Shown one piece after another: positions 26,719-38,903 of a stretch of 64,000 bases of DNA. Numbering within the stretch: position 1 is the first letter of the stretch; each line of letters opens with the position of its first letter. Below the pieces are notes generated by a model that was not told the DNA's origin, did no database searches, and saw only the letters and a list, made by a program, of their open reading frames with translations. Origin of the DNA: Aestuariimicrobium sp. p3-SID1156. Its GTDB lineage: Bacteria; Actinomycetota; Actinomycetes; Propionibacteriales; Propionibacteriaceae. The position numbers and the translations under genes were made by a program. The stretch is taken from positions 186,001 to 250,000 of the forward strand of contig NZ_JALXXB010000003.1 in assembly GCF_025144225.1 (NCBI RefSeq), read 5' to 3'.

Positions 26719-26724
26719 AGCCTA
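26719..26724 (-). promoter_or_regulatory. -10 element, leaderless promoter of the FAH-family gene
   Basis: TAGGCT on the minus strand, then 6 bp, then the ATG at 26712. Confidence 0.5.
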
Positions 26725-26799
26725 GTGGCGAGGCACGCGACGGCCCGCCACCGATCACCCAGCCCCACAGTCGTCAGATGCCTCTGACAGACTGACCCC

Positions 26800-28080
<1,281 letters not shown>

Positions 28081-28118
28081 CCTGGCGCTGCCCCACCTCG
28101 TGCTGGAGTGCGGCGTGC

Positions 28119-29690
28119 TCAGAACTGCTTGAGCAGCCCGTAGAGATAGGCGTCCGAGAGTGCCTCCCAGGAGGCCTCCACGACGTTGGTGCCCAAGCCG
28201 ACGGTGGTCCAGGTGTGATCGCCGTGGGTCATGTCGATGAGCACCCGCACGATCGAGTCGGTGCCCACCGTGTCGTTGTCGAGGACGCGCACTCGGTAGT
28301 CGATGAGCTGGTACTCCTCGATCACCGGGTGCGACTGGGCCAGAGCCCGCCGAAGCGCCGCGTCGAGGGCGTTCAGCGCACCATTGCCCTGCCCAGTGAA
28401 CTGGGCATCCCCGAGGTGGATGACCGCTTCAGAATCACCGGCGCCAGATGCGTCGTGGGTGGTGGAGACCGTCCAGGTGTCAACGGTGAAGGGACGGTCG
28501 AGCATCCCCAGCTCGGCCCGCAGCAGCAGCTCGAAACTGGCATCGGCTGCCTCGTAGGAGTAACCCTCGGCCTCACGCTGCTTGATGCGCTCGGCAACGC
28601 GTCCGGCGGCGTCCCGATCGGTGAGGTCGAGGCCGAGCTGTTCGGCCTTGATCTGGACGTTGGCGCGGCCCGACATGTCCGAGATCAGCATCCGCATCTG
28701 GTTCCCGACCAGGTCGGGGTCGGTGTGCTGGTACAGGTCGGGGTCGATGCGGATCGCGGACGCGTGCAGGCCAGCCTTGTGCGCAAACGCGGAGCGTCCG
28801 ACATAGGGCTGGCGGGGCTGGGTCGGCTGGTTGGTGATGTCGGCGATGGCGTGGCTAATGTGCGTCAGCGAGCCGAGCCCTCCCCCGCGCAGGACACTCC
28901 AGGCGTACTTGAGTTCGAGGTTGGCCACGATGGTGGTCAGGTCGGCATTGCCGGTCCGCTCGCCGTACCCGTTGACGGTGCCCTGGATCTGCATCACACC
29001 AGCTTCGACGGCGGCCAGCGAGTTGGCCACTGCACAGCCGGAGTCGTTGTGGCAGTGGATGCCCAGGTCGACGCCGATGGCGCTCGCAGCGGAGACCACG
29101 TCGCCCATCCGGCTGGGCAGCATGCCGCCGTTGGTGTCGCACAGCACCACCACCTCCGCGCCCGCCTCGGCGGCAGCGCGGACCACCTCCAGGGCGTAGT
29201 CGGGGTTCTGGTAGTAGCCGTCGAAGAAGTGCTCGCAGTCCAGGTAGACGCTCTTGCCCTCGTTGACAAGGTGCGAGACGGTGTCGCTGACCATGGCGAG
29301 GTTCTCGTCCAGGGTGGTGCGCAGCGCGTCGGTGACATGGCGGTCGTGGGATTTGGCGACCAGGCAGATGGTGCTGGTGCCGGCATCACGCAGGGCGGCC
29401 ACCTGGGGGTCATCGGCGGCCTTGGCCCCGGGCTTGCGGGTCGAACCGAAGGCGACCAGCGTGGCATTGCGCAGGGTGAGGCGCTCGGCGGCCTCGGCGA
29501 AGAATGCCGTGTCACTCGGGTTCGCCCCCGGCCACCCGCCCTCGATGTGGGTCACCCCCAGTTCATCCAGCAGGGTCGCGATCCGCATCTTGTCGGCGAC
29601 GCTCAGGCGCAGGCCCTCCTGCTGCGCACCATCGCGCAGGGTGGTGTCATAGATGTGCAAGCGCTCGGGAGCGGCAGGGATGAGGCTCAT
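28119..29690 (-). CDS. cimA: Citramalate synthase
   Basis: CimA condenses acetyl-CoA with pyruvate to (R)-citramalate, giving a threonine-independent route to isoleucine. The 523-residue protein begins with the HMGL-like TIM barrel ([13 protein letters not shown] near residues 14-26, [26 protein letters not shown]) and ends with the LeuA-type allosteric domain. AFGSTR near residue 82 and overall length fit CimA more than LeuA or homocitrate synthase. The start has GGAGAA just upstream; an in-frame ATG at 29810 would add 40 unlikely residues. It is divergent from leuB. Confidence 0.92.
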   Translation of the reverse strand: MSLIPAAPERLHIYDTTLRDGAQQEGLRLSVADKMRIATLLDELGVTHIEGGWPGANPSDTAFFAEAAERLTLRNATLVAFGSTRKPGAKAADDPQVAALRDAGTSTICLVAKSHDRHVTDALRTTLDENLAMVSDTVSHLVNEGKSVYLDCEHFFDGYYQNPDYALEVVRAAAEAGAEVVVLCDTNGGMLPSRMGDVVSAASAIGVDLGIHCHNDSGCAVANSLAAVEAGVMQIQGTVNGYGERTGNADLTTIVANLELKYAWSVLRGGGLGSLTHISHAIADITNQPTQPRQPYVGRSAFAHKAGLHASAIRIDPDLYQHTDPDLVGNQMRMLISDMSGRANVQIKAEQLGLDLTDRDAAGRVAERIKQREAEGYSYEAADASFELLLRAELGMLDRPFTVDTWTVSTTHDASGAGDSEAVIHLGDAQFTGQGNGALNALDAALRRALAQSHPVIEEYQLIDYRVRVLDNDTVGTDSIVRVLIDMTHGDHTWTTVGLGTNVVEASWEALSDAYLYGLLKQF

Positions 29691-29832
29691 CGGTTCTCCA
29701 GTGGTGTCGGCGCCAGTGGGCGGGCGAGCGGCGGACGCGGTGCTACCGAAGGCCCAGTGTTGCGCGTCGCTCCGGCCGCCCGAGGCCGGCCCGCACTGTG
29801 GGATTCGCATCTCAGGGATTGGTCGGCGCTCC

Positions 29833-29838
29833 TAGACT
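29833..29838 (+). promoter_or_regulatory. -10 element, leaderless promoter of leuB
   Basis: TAGACT, exactly 7 bp before the ATG at 29846. The earlier in-frame ATG at 29840 would lie only 1 bp from the hexamer, so 29846 is preferred. Confidence 0.55.
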
Positions 29839-29845
29839 CATGCCC

Positions 29846-30913
29846 ATGACGCAGAACAACTCCACCCCCACCATCGCCGTCATCGGGGGCGACGGCATCG
29901 GCCCCGAGGTGACCGCTGAGGCTCTCAAGGTTCTCAGGGCCGCCGCGGGGGAGGATGCCTTCTCCTTCGTCGACTATGACCTGGGGGCGGAGCGCTGGCA
30001 GCGGACCGGTGAGGTGCTGCCCGATTCGGTGCTGGAGGAGTTGAAGGGCGTGGACGCCATCATGTTGGGTGCGGTCGGCGCAGCCCCGGGCTCCACCACG
30101 ATTCCCAGCGGCCTGTTGGAGCGCGGTCTGCTGCTGAAGCTGCGTTTCGCGCTGGACCATGCGGTCAACCTGCGCCCGAGCATCCTCTATCCCGGCGTCC
30201 CCACTCCCCTCTCCGAGACCGTGGTCGCCGACAAGGAGGTCGACTTCGTGGTCGTCCGTGAGGGCACCGAGGGCCTGTACTGCGGCAACGGCGGCGCCGT
30301 CCGTGTCGGCACGCCGCATGAGATCGCCACGGAGGTGAGCGTCAATACCGCCCATGGCGTGGAGCGCGTCGTTCGCGATGCCTTCGAGCGCGCCACCCGG
30401 CGACGCAACGAGCTCACCCTGCTGCACAAGCACAACGTCCTGGTCAACGCGGGTGGGCTGTGGAATCGCATCGTGGCCGAGGTGGGCCAGGAGTACCCCC
30501 AGGTCGAACGCAACTACCTCCACATCGACGCCGCCATGATCAAGATGGTCGTGGACCCGGCCGCTTTCGACGTCATCGTCACCGACAACCTCTTCGGCGA
30601 CATCATCACCGATCTGGCGGCCGCTGTCACCGGGGGCATCGGGTTGGCCGCCTCGGCGAACATCAACCCCAGCCGTGAGTACCCCTCCATGTTCGAACCT
30701 GTCCATGGGTCAGCCCCCGACATCGCCGCTCAGGGCATCGCCGACCCGACTGCTGCGATCAGTTCGGTGGCGTTGCTGCTCGACCACCTGGGACGCTCCG
30801 AGGAGGCCGAACGCATCACGTCCGCGGTGGCCTCCGACATTGCCCGGCGGGGGGCTCGACCACGCTCGACCACGCAGGTGGGCGACGACATCGCAGGAGC
30901 CGTGGCACGCTGA
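29846..30913 (+). CDS. leuB: 3-isopropylmalate dehydrogenase
   Basis: LeuB oxidises 3-isopropylmalate with NAD in leucine synthesis and may also act on citramalate-derived substrate for isoleucine. The 355-residue protein has [10 protein letters not shown] at residues 14-23, [15 protein letters not shown] near 129-143, the catalytic [10 protein letters not shown] region, [15 protein letters not shown] and [17 protein letters not shown]. It belongs to the short actinobacterial class. It is transcribed divergently from cimA and followed by a stem-loop. Confidence 0.96.
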   Translation: MTQNNSTPTIAVIGGDGIGPEVTAEALKVLRAAAGEDAFSFVDYDLGAERWQRTGEVLPDSVLEELKGVDAIMLGAVGAAPGSTTIPSGLLERGLLLKLRFALDHAVNLRPSILYPGVPTPLSETVVADKEVDFVVVREGTEGLYCGNGGAVRVGTPHEIATEVSVNTAHGVERVVRDAFERATRRRNELTLLHKHNVLVNAGGLWNRIVAEVGQEYPQVERNYLHIDAAMIKMVVDPAAFDVIVTDNLFGDIITDLAAAVTGGIGLAASANINPSREYPSMFEPVHGSAPDIAAQGIADPTAAISSVALLLDHLGRSEEAERITSAVASDIARRGARPRSTTQVGDDIAGAVAR

Positions 30914-30938
30914 GCTTCGCGCGTCCCCACCCTTCAGG

Positions 30939-30957
30939 GTCCATTCGAGGAATGGAC
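30939..30957 (+). terminator. Stem-loop after leuB
   Basis: GTCCATTC and GAATGGAC form a perfect 8-bp stem with a 3-base loop, 25 bp after the leuB stop codon. The following bases are not T-rich, so termination efficiency is uncertain. Confidence 0.5.
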
Positions 30958-30993
30958 TTCGGGAGATGATTCGCCTTTGGCCCCGGGGCGACG

Positions 30994-31025
30994 TACTCTT
31001 GAAGCAGTGTTGAGGGGTTTCCCCT
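30994..31025 (+). promoter_or_regulatory. Candidate promoter and structured leader of the cold-shock gene
   Basis: A TACTCT hexamer at 30994-30999 could be the -10 element, which would give a 5' leader of about 135 bases. An AGGGG-TTT-CCCCT hairpin (31013-31025) follows near the start of that leader. Long structured leaders are typical of cspA-family genes. No experimental start is implied. Confidence 0.35.
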
Positions 31026-31142
31026 GAAGTGTGAGCAGTATGGCGAGGTTCATCTCCCGAGCCAGGTTTTTCCCGAAGACGGTTCTCTCAGCATCACAGG
31101 GCGCGCAATCCGACGCTCCCGTCTTCCACAGAAAGGCCAAGC

Positions 31143-31346
31143 ATGGCTACCGGTACTGTCAAGTGGTTCAACGCCGACAAGGGCTTCGGCTTCATCTCCC
31201 CCGACGACGGCTCGGCCGACGTCTTCGTGCACTTCAGCGCGATCCAGTCCAACGGCTACCGCAGCCTCGACGAGAACGACAAGGTCTCCTACGAGGTCGA
31301 GCGCGGACCCAAGGGCCTCCAGGCCACCTCGGTCTCCGTCATCTGA
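31143..31346 (+). CDS. cspA: Cold-shock protein CspA family
   Basis: A 67-residue single cold-shock domain that binds single-stranded RNA and DNA as an RNA chaperone. RNP1 is KGFGFI near residues 15-20 and RNP2 is VFVHF near 30-34, with the usual [10 protein letters not shown] start. The ribosome-binding site is AAAGG 6 bp upstream. A strong terminator follows its stop codon. It sits alone between leuB and the convergent ilvC. Confidence 0.97.
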   Translation: MATGTVKWFNADKGFGFISPDDGSADVFVHFSAIQSNGYRSLDENDKVSYEVERGPKGLQATSVSVI

Positions 31347-31401
31347 TCCACGATCACTGAGTCGGTTCCCTGAACCGACGCGCTGATCCGGCAGACGCAC
31401 A

Positions 31402-31431
31402 GGAACCCGCCCCCTCGAGGGGGCGGGTTCC
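31402..31431. terminator. Terminator between cspA and ilvC
   Basis: A perfect 13-bp stem (GGAACCCGCCCCC with GGGGGCGGGTTCC) with a TCGA loop, followed by TTGTGGTTT on the plus strand. It ends cspA and, read the other way, lies just past the ilvC stop codon. Confidence 0.88.
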
Positions 31432-31457
31432 TTGTGGTTTATCGGGATTGGCGCGGA

Positions 31458-33089
<1,632 letters not shown>

Positions 33090-33093
<4 letters not shown>

Positions 33094-34835
33094 AGCACTT
33101 CCTCTTCCCAGTCCGGAGCCATGTCCTTGGCCACCTTGATCTCATCATTGCTGGTGCCGGCGGCCACCATCGGCCAGACCATCGCGTCCTTGTGAACGAC
33201 GAACTCCACCACGACGGGGCGATCGTTGATCTCCATCGCCTGCTTCAGGACCTCCTCGACCTCCTCGGCGGTCTCGGCGCGCAGCCCCACGCATCCCATG
33301 GCCTCGGCAAGCAGGGGGAAGTCGGGCACTCGGCTGGAGTGCAGCTCGGTGTTGGAGTATCGCCCCTCGTAGAACAGGGTCTGCCACTGGCGCACCATGC
33401 CCAGCACCTGGTTGTTGATCACGGCGATCTTGACCGGGATGCCCTCGAGTGCACAGGTCACCAGCTCCTGGTTGGTCATCTGGAAGCAGCCGTCGCCATC
33501 GATCCCCCACACGACGGTGTCGGGGTTGCCGACCTTGGCCCCCATCGCCGCCGGGACGCAGTAGCCCATCGTGCCGGCTCCACCGGAATTCAGCCACTTG
33601 CGGGGCTTCTCGTGGGGCAGGAAGTGCGCCGACCACATCTGGTGCTGGCCCACGCCTGCGGCGAAGATCGCGTCGGGGCCGGCGACCTCGCCGATCCGCT
33701 TGATGACGTACTGCGGGCTCAGCGTGCCGTCAGTGGGCTCTTCGTAGCCTGTGGGGTAGCGGCGCTTCAGGCTGGCGACGAAGTCGTGCCACGCCCCCAG
33801 CTCCGGACGCTCGTGGTTGCGCAGCGCATGGACCAGCCCCGCGAGCACCTCCTGGGCGTCCCCCACGATCGGCAGGTCCGCGACACGGTTCTTGGAGATC
33901 TCGGCCGGGTCGATGTCGGCATGGATCACCGTCGCCTGCGGCGCGAACGTGTCCAGCCGGCCGGTGACCCGGTCGTCGAAGCGCGTGCCGATGGCGATCA
34001 GCAGGTCCGCACGTTGGATGGCCCCCACTGCGGCGACGGTCCCGTGCATACCCGGCATGCCCAGGTTGAGCTCATGGCTGTCGGGCAGGGCACCGCGTGC
34101 CATCAGTGTGGTGACCACCGGGATGCCGGTCAGGCGCACCAACTCCGCCAGTTCGTCGGTGGCCTCAGCCTTGATGACCCCGCCGCCGATGTAGAGCACC
34201 GGACGCGTGGACTCGGCGATCATCCGGGCCGCCGCCTTGAGCTGCTTGGCATGGGGTTTGGTGTTGGGGCGGTAGCTCGGGAGGTGGATCTCCTCGGGCC
34301 AGACGAAGGGCGCGCTCTTGACCAGGGCGTCCTTGGCGATGTCGACCAGCACGGGGCCGGGACGTCCGGTGGAGGCGACGTGGAAGGCCTCCTTGATGGC
34401 GCCGGGGATGTCCTCCACCCGGGTCACCAGGTAGTTGTGCTTGGTGATCGGCATCGAGATGCCGCGGATGTCGGCCTCCTGGAAGGCGTCGGTTCCGATG
34501 GAGGTGGAGTTCACCTGACCGGTGATGGCCACCATCGGGACCGAGTCCATGTAGGCATCGGCCAACGGGGTCACCAGGTTGGTGGCGCCGGGGCCGGAGG
34601 TGGCAATACAGACTCCGACGCGTCCGGTCGAGGAGGCATAACCCTCGGCGGCGTGGCCGGCACCCTGTTCGTGGCGGACCAGGATGTGACGGACCGAGGA
34701 ATCGAACAGCGGGTCGTAGGCGGGCAGGATCGCCCCGCCCGGAATGCCGAAGACGACCTCGACACCCATACGCTCCAGGGACGTCACCAGCGCCTGGGCG
34801 CCGGTGAGGGTCTGTGTACCTGCCTCATCGGTCAT
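33090..34835 (-). CDS. ilvB: Acetolactate synthase large subunit
   Basis: The catalytic, thiamine-diphosphate-dependent subunit that makes acetolactate and acetohydroxybutyrate. The 581-residue protein has the catalytic Glu in [12 protein letters not shown] near residue 56, [10 protein letters not shown], the central FAD-type domain ([12 protein letters not shown]), and the TPP motif [15 protein letters not shown] with [11 protein letters not shown]. The ATG at 34835 has GAAAGGA upstream. A leader-peptide attenuator controls entry into the operon. Confidence 0.97.
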
Positions 34836-34878
34836 CGTGCGGTCCTTTCGGGAATGGTGGGTGCATGGCTCCTGCAAC

Positions 34879-34913
34879 AAAAAACCCTCGTGAGCCGGGG
34901 TGGCATACGAGGG
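34879..34913 (-). terminator. Attenuator terminator of the ilvBNC operon
   Basis: On the minus strand CCCTCGT and ACGAGGG form a 7-bp stem around a loop with a smaller GCC/GGC stem, followed immediately by six T residues. It lies between the leader peptide and ilvB, 43 bp before the ilvB start codon, the position expected for transcription attenuation. Confidence 0.8.
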
Positions 34914-34946
34914 AGCGCTGGTCGGGGCGGGCGATGCCCTGGCGAC

Positions 34947-34982
34947 TCAGCGCGAGGTGATTACACGAAGGAACTTCTGCAC
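34947..34982 (-). CDS. ilv operon leader peptide
   Basis: A short frame encoding MQKFLRVITSR (GTG start), with Leu, Val and Ile within four residues. A strong ribosome-binding site (GGGAGGG) lies 7 bp upstream, and an intrinsic terminator lies 33 bp downstream, before ilvB. Ribosome stalling at the Leu-Arg-Val-Ile stretch when branched-chain amino acids are short would be expected to prevent terminator formation. Similar leaders precede ilvB in corynebacteria and streptomycetes. Too short for certainty from coding statistics, but all parts are present. Confidence 0.7.
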   Translation of the reverse strand: MQKFLRVITSR

Positions 34983-35065
34983 AGGTCAACCCTCCCGCAT
35001 GACCGCCACTCGGTCAAACGATGAACATCAAATCTCATCTGGTGGACGTGGCTCCCAGCATGCGA

Positions 35066-35094
35066 ACGGCGCCGCTCTCGGGGAACGGCGCCGT
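35066..35094 (-). terminator. Stem-loop after the two-helix membrane protein gene
   Basis: ACGGCGCCG and CGGCGCCGT form a 9-bp GC-rich stem with an 11-base loop, 22 bp past the stop of the gene at 35116-35667. It lacks a T-run. Confidence 0.5.
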
Positions 35095-35115
35095 CGACAG
35101 GAGGACAGCCGGAGG

Positions 35116-35667
35116 TCAGTCGGTGGCACGGGTGGCGCCGTCGCGATCGGCCACCGCAGCGGGGAGGCGATCCTTGATCGACATCAGCGCGAGGCCGATG
35201 AGGGAGAACAGCAGTCCCAGACCTGCGACGAGGGCGGAGACGCCGTAGGTGATCACCGAGCTGAACAGCGAGGATCGGAGGAAGGCGCCGTTCATGACAG
35301 TGGTGCGCTTGGCGCTGGCAGCGTCGACCTTGGCCTGGGCGGCCTCCTTCTCGGAGTCGGTCGTGGCCTTCTCGAGCTCAGCCTTGGCGGCGTTCACATC
35401 CGCACCGAGCTCGGCGTAGGTCTTCCCCTCGGAGGCGTGGAGCGCGTGCTCCTTGATGATCTCGGCTTGGCCGTAGGCAGTGATCGGGCCCTTGACCTCC
35501 TTGCCGGCGACCTTGATGCCCATCACGGGCTTGGCGTCCTGCGGCACGGTGATGCGCTCGTCCATCAGCTGGCTGGTGACGATGTTCCAGGTGACCAGAC
35601 CCGCGATGATCATGATGATGCCCGCGATCAGCGAGAGCAGCCCGGCAATCCTGGGAAGCTTGCTCAT
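35116..35667 (-). CDS. Two-helix membrane protein (often labelled LigA-like)
   Basis: A 183-residue protein with transmembrane helices at about residues 7-27 (LLSLIAGIIMIIAGLVTWN) and 138-163. Between them lies an external segment of about 105 residues, whose second part (KAELEKATTDSEKEAAQAKV) is a likely coiled coil. Related actinobacterial proteins are often named 'aromatic ring-opening dioxygenase LigA', but no dioxygenase motif is visible, so that name is misleading. The ribosome-binding site GAAAGGA precedes the ATG. Function unknown. Confidence 0.82.
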   Translation of the reverse strand: MSKLPRIAGLLSLIAGIIMIIAGLVTWNIVTSQLMDERITVPQDAKPVMGIKVAGKEVKGPITAYGQAEIIKEHALHASEGKTYAELGADVNAAKAELEKATTDSEKEAAQAKVDAASAKRTTVMNGAFLRSSLFSSVITYGVSALVAGLGLLFSLIGLALMSIKDRLPAAVADRDGATRATD

Positions 35668-35744
35668 GATGGTTCCTTTCGGAGAAGTCGAGAGCCATTC
35701 CCGTTGATCTTCAACTACTACGTTGAGTAGTCAACCACATGTCC

Positions 35745-36740
35745 TCATCGGGTCACAGCCGGGGGCCATATCCTGGAGGGTAGGCGGGGTGCCACTACCG
35801 CCCCCACCAGGACCAGAAGCCCCACCCACGGCCAGGTCAGCGGCGAGGCCATCAGCCCCGCCGCGCCGCACAGGACCACCCCCAGGGCAAGCGTGGGACG
35901 CGCCACCCATAGGCGACCCGAGACCACCGCGACGGCGAGCGCCATCCCACCGGCGAGCAGGCCCGCCAGTCCCGGCGACCAGGCGTCCACGAGCCTCTCA
36001 GTCTGGTCGGGGAGGACCATCCATCCCACGCTGGCGGCAGCCACCCATGCGGCGAACCCGCCCAAGGCCCTTCGGCGTTGGCCCGCGAACGCCAACGCGA
36101 CAAGAACCCAGGCAAAGGGCAGCCAGACCGCGGCCGCGAGACCGACGCCCACCCCCTGCGGCAGGAGACGTGGCCGACGTCGTGGTACCGCCGCTGAGGG
36201 GGCCGCTCGCGCCAGCACATCGGCCACCACCAGCGCCAGCAGCGGCAGGATCACCTGCCCCCGCAGGAAGGCGTCCAGGACGGGAGGAAGCGCCAGGACG
36301 GCCACCGACGCCGGGACGATCCACCAGCCGTGAACGCCCCAAGCATGGCGCACCACGTCGACCAGGGCAAAGGAAGAGGCCAGGGTCACCAATACCTGCC
36401 AGGCACCCAATGACAACAGCGCCAGCGGCGACAGCGCCAGGGCGCCAAAGGGTGTGAAACCCAGGTCGGAGGGTGCCTCGGGCCCGAAGACCGGCTTCCC
36501 CTGCGCCATGGAGCGTTCCACCAGCACGATGTCGGCCAGGTCGGTGGTGGCTGGGTGCCAGGGCACCAGGGTTCCCCCACCCAGCCACACCATCGCGACG
36601 GCGGCCACGAGCGAGACGAGCAGCACGGCGGCCAGGCGAGGCACCAGCCTGTGGGACCAGTCCTCCCCGCCCACGGGAACCTCCCCTTCCGTCAGTCCCC
36701 CCTCCGGCGGCTCCCGTTCAGGCGCCGTCGTCTCAGGCAT
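35745..36740 (-). CDS. Polytopic membrane protein, GT87/DUF2029-like
   Basis: A 331-residue protein with an acidic N-terminus and about nine hydrophobic helices. FLRGQVILPLLAL in the middle resembles the GQVN motif of GT87 (DUF2029) polyprenol-phosphate mannosyltransferases, and the DIVLVERSMAQGKPVFGP loop after the first helix resembles their external catalytic loop. It is shorter than typical GT87 proteins of about 400 residues. Its start overlaps the HIT gene by 8 bp, so it is the last gene of the hisF operon. The glycosyltransferase role is inference. Confidence 0.7.
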   Translation of the reverse strand: MPETTAPEREPPEGGLTEGEVPVGGEDWSHRLVPRLAAVLLVSLVAAVAMVWLGGGTLVPWHPATTDLADIVLVERSMAQGKPVFGPEAPSDLGFTPFGALALSPLALLSLGAWQVLVTLASSFALVDVVRHAWGVHGWWIVPASVAVLALPPVLDAFLRGQVILPLLALVVADVLARAAPSAAVPRRRPRLLPQGVGVGLAAAVWLPFAWVLVALAFAGQRRRALGGFAAWVAAASVGWMVLPDQTERLVDAWSPGLAGLLAGGMALAVAVVSGRLWVARPTLALGVVLCGAAGLMASPLTWPWVGLLVLVGAVVAPRLPSRIWPPAVTR

Positions 36741-37107
36741 CACCGCAGAGCAGGCCCACCACGGCCTCGCGGTCCGCCGGCTTCTCCGACTGGCCATAGA
36801 AGGGGACGAGGTGGACGTGCAGGTGGAAGACCTCCTGGCCCGCCTCCGCCCCGGAGTTCACGACCAGCTTGATCCCACTGGCCCCGAGCTTCGCCTTCAG
36901 CCGTGCGACAGTGCTGGTGACCAGCGGGGCGATGCGGGCGAAGGCGGCGGCGCCGTCCCCGAGGTCCCGCACGTGTTCCCTGGGGATCACAAGGGTGTGG
37001 CCGGGCTGCTTGGGGTGCAGGTCGAGGAAGGCCAGGCCGGTCTGGTCGCGCGCCACGACGTCGGCGGGAATGCCCCCCTCCGCGATGGAGCAGAAGACGC
37101 AGCTCAT
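36733..37107 (-). CDS. HIT family protein
   Basis: A 124-residue histidine-triad nucleotide hydrolase or transferase. The catalytic triad is HLHVHLVP near residues 96-103, with the N-terminal CVFCSI zinc-type cysteines and LDLHPKQPGHTLVIP. HINT-like members hydrolyse adenosine 5'-phosphoramidates. The ATG overlaps the dehydrogenase stop codon (ATGA), and its own end overlaps the membrane-protein gene. Confidence 0.92.
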   Translation of the reverse strand: MSCVFCSIAEGGIPADVVARDQTGLAFLDLHPKQPGHTLVIPREHVRDLGDGAAAFARIAPLVTSTVARLKAKLGASGIKLVVNSGAEAGQEVFHLHVHLVPFYGQSEKPADREAVVGLLCGDA

Positions 37108-38057
37108 CCTCGACCTTCCACAACGTTGTCCAGTGATTCATCCTTCGCCCAGTGCTGCAGCTGCCGACGCAGCAGGGCATCCCGGCGAGGTTCGAAGGCC
37201 CGGGTGTAACCGCCGACATGGGGGCTGAAGAAGACGCCCGGCGTGGTGCGCAGCGGATGCAGCGGCGGCACCGGTTCGGGATCGACGACATCCATCGCCG
37301 CGGTGATGCGGCCTCCCTGGCAGGCCTGGATGAGGGCCTGGGTGTCGACGATCGGCCCACGACCGATGTTGACGACCATGGCGCCATCGGGCAGTGCCGC
37401 CAGCGCCTTCTCCTCGATCAGCCCACGGGTGGTCTCGGTCAGTGGGGCGATGATGAACAGCACATCGGTCTCCGGGAGGACCTCCATCAGCTCGTCGATC
37501 GCGCGAACCTGCACGTCCTCGCCGTCGACCGATTCTGTCCGCGCGGTGGTGGCCAAGCGGGTGATCGAGGCCACCTCGAACCCCGCCAGGCGTCGCTCGA
37601 TGGCCTTGCCGATGTGACCGTACCCGAGGACCGTCACACGCTGGTCGGCCAGCCCTGGAGCCCAGTGTGGCTTCCACACCCCGGCGGGCTGGTCCCGGGC
37701 GTAGAGGTCCAGGTCGCGGGCCCTGGCCAATGCCAGGGCCAGGGCGATCTCGGCGGTGGCTGAGTCATGGACGCCGGCCGCGTTGCACAGCACCACCTCG
37801 GCGGGCACCTTCGGGGCGATCGCGTCCACCCCCGCCATCTGCGACTGCACGACCTCGAGGGACCCCATCTCGCCGATGCGGTCGAGGATCTCGGGTTGTT
37901 GGGCATAGGGCAGCACCATGAAGCCGACGCGGTCGATGCCCTCGGGTGGGGTGGAGTTGTCGGTGAAGGGTTCGTAGCGGATACCGGGGTGAGAACCCAG
38001 CACTCGCACTGCCTCGTCGACGCTCTCGTAGGGCACCCAGGCGATGCGCTCAGACAT
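37104..38057 (-). CDS. D-isomer-specific 2-hydroxyacid dehydrogenase
   Basis: A 317-residue NAD(P)-dependent dehydrogenase. The C-terminal nucleotide-binding domain has [18 protein letters not shown] near residues 144-161. The catalytic arginine region is [13 protein letters not shown], then DVVDPEP (Glu) and SPHVGGYT (His). Members act on 2-hydroxyacids such as phosphoglycerate, glyoxylate or hydroxypyruvate, and the substrate is not readable here. It lacks the ACT domain of long SerA. It overlaps hisF by 8 bp and HIT by 4 bp, but no functional link to histidine synthesis is obvious. Confidence 0.9.
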   Translation of the reverse strand: MSERIAWVPYESVDEAVRVLGSHPGIRYEPFTDNSTPPEGIDRVGFMVLPYAQQPEILDRIGEMGSLEVVQSQMAGVDAIAPKVPAEVVLCNAAGVHDSATAEIALALALARARDLDLYARDQPAGVWKPHWAPGLADQRVTVLGYGHIGKAIERRLAGFEVASITRLATTARTESVDGEDVQVRAIDELMEVLPETDVLFIIAPLTETTRGLIEEKALAALPDGAMVVNIGRGPIVDTQALIQACQGGRITAAMDVVDPEPVPPLHPLRTTPGVFFSPHVGGYTRAFEPRRDALLRRQLQHWAKDESLDNVVEGRG

Positions 38058-38829
38058 GGACCTCTCCTTCTCGTACCTCGAAACCGGCCTGCGCCAGACC
38101 CTTCTTCACCTGGCCGATGGACAGCCTGCCGAAATGGAAGACGCTGGCTGCCAGCAGCGCGTCAGCCCCGGCCCGGGCCGCTTGCGCGAAGTGTTCCACG
38201 GTCCCGGCCCCGCCTGAGGCGATGAGGGGGACATCGACCGCGGACCGCACTTTCTCGAGCAGTTCCAGGTCGAAACCGTCGTTGGTGCCATCGGCATCCA
38301 TCGAGTTGAGCAACACCTCACCCGCCCCGCGGTCGACGGCCTCGCGGGCCCACTCCACGGCATCCAGACCGGCGGACTGGCGACCACCGTGGGTGGTCAC
38401 GCCGAAGCCGGAGGGCATGCCGGGCTCGCGGCGGGCATCCACTGAGAGCACCAGTACCTGGTTGCCGAAGCGGTCGGCGATTTCGCCGATGGCCTCCGGG
38501 CGTCGAATGGCGCCGGTGTTCATGCCGACCTTGTCCGCTCCGTGCCGCAGGAGGATGTCGACGTCCGCCACCGATCCCACTCCCCCACCGACGGTGAGCG
38601 GGATGAAGACTGTCTCGGCGCACCGGGCGACCATGTCGCGGGTGGTGGCGCGTCCCTCACTACTGGCTGAGATGTCGAGGAAGGTGACCTCGTCGGCACC
38701 GGCCTGGCCGTAGGCCCGGGCCAGCTCGACAGGATCCCCGGCGTCACGCAGGTTCGTGAAGTTCACACCCTTCACGACTCGCCCCGCGTGGACATCAAGG
38801 CAGGGAATCACCCGGATCGCAACAGCCAT
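38050..38829 (-). CDS. hisF: Imidazole glycerol phosphate synthase subunit HisF
   Basis: HisF is the cyclase half of the enzyme that makes imidazole glycerol phosphate and the purine intermediate AICAR, working with the amidotransferase HisH. The 259-residue TIM barrel has the catalytic Asp in [15 protein letters not shown] near residue 12, the second in VLSVDARRE near 130, and the phosphate sites VGGGVGS and ASGGAGT. TATGGT lies 6 bp before the ATG. No other his gene is in the window. Confidence 0.96.
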   Translation of the reverse strand: MAVAIRVIPCLDVHAGRVVKGVNFTNLRDAGDPVELARAYGQAGADEVTFLDISASSEGRATTRDMVARCAETVFIPLTVGGGVGSVADVDILLRHGADKVGMNTGAIRRPEAIGEIADRFGNQVLVLSVDARREPGMPSGFGVTTHGGRQSAGLDAVEWAREAVDRGAGEVLLNSMDADGTNDGFDLELLEKVRSAVDVPLIASGGAGTVEHFAQAARAGADALLAASVFHFGRLSIGQVKKGLAQAGFEVREGEVHV

Positions 38830-38835
38830 GCCCCC

Positions 38836-38841
38836 ACCATA
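38836..38841 (-). promoter_or_regulatory. -10 element, leaderless promoter of the hisF operon
   Basis: TATGGT on the minus strand, then 6 bp, then the hisF ATG at 38829. Confidence 0.5.
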
Positions 38842-38890
38842 GTCCGGGCGACCCTCCCCGGCGGTGGGGCGTTTTGTCCGCGGCGTTCCC

Positions 38891-38896
38891 TAGAGT
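38891..38896 (+). promoter_or_regulatory. -10 element, leaderless promoter of tldD
   Basis: TAGAGT, exactly 7 bp before the ATG at 38904, with no ribosome-binding site. Confidence 0.55.
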
Positions 38897-38903
38897 GGGC
38901 ACC

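Noticed and set aside
29691..29810. A 40-residue N-terminal extension of CimA from the ATG at 29810
   Set aside because: The family starts about 13 residues before YDTTLRDG, and the ATG at 29690 has a ribosome-binding site.
33192..35024. A 610-codon frame antisense to ilvB and its leader
   Set aside because: Shadow of ilvB, with no promoter or ribosome-binding site and no motif.
35116..35667. Aromatic ring-opening dioxygenase LigA
   Set aside because: Homologs carry this label, but the protein is a two-helix membrane protein without dioxygenase residues.
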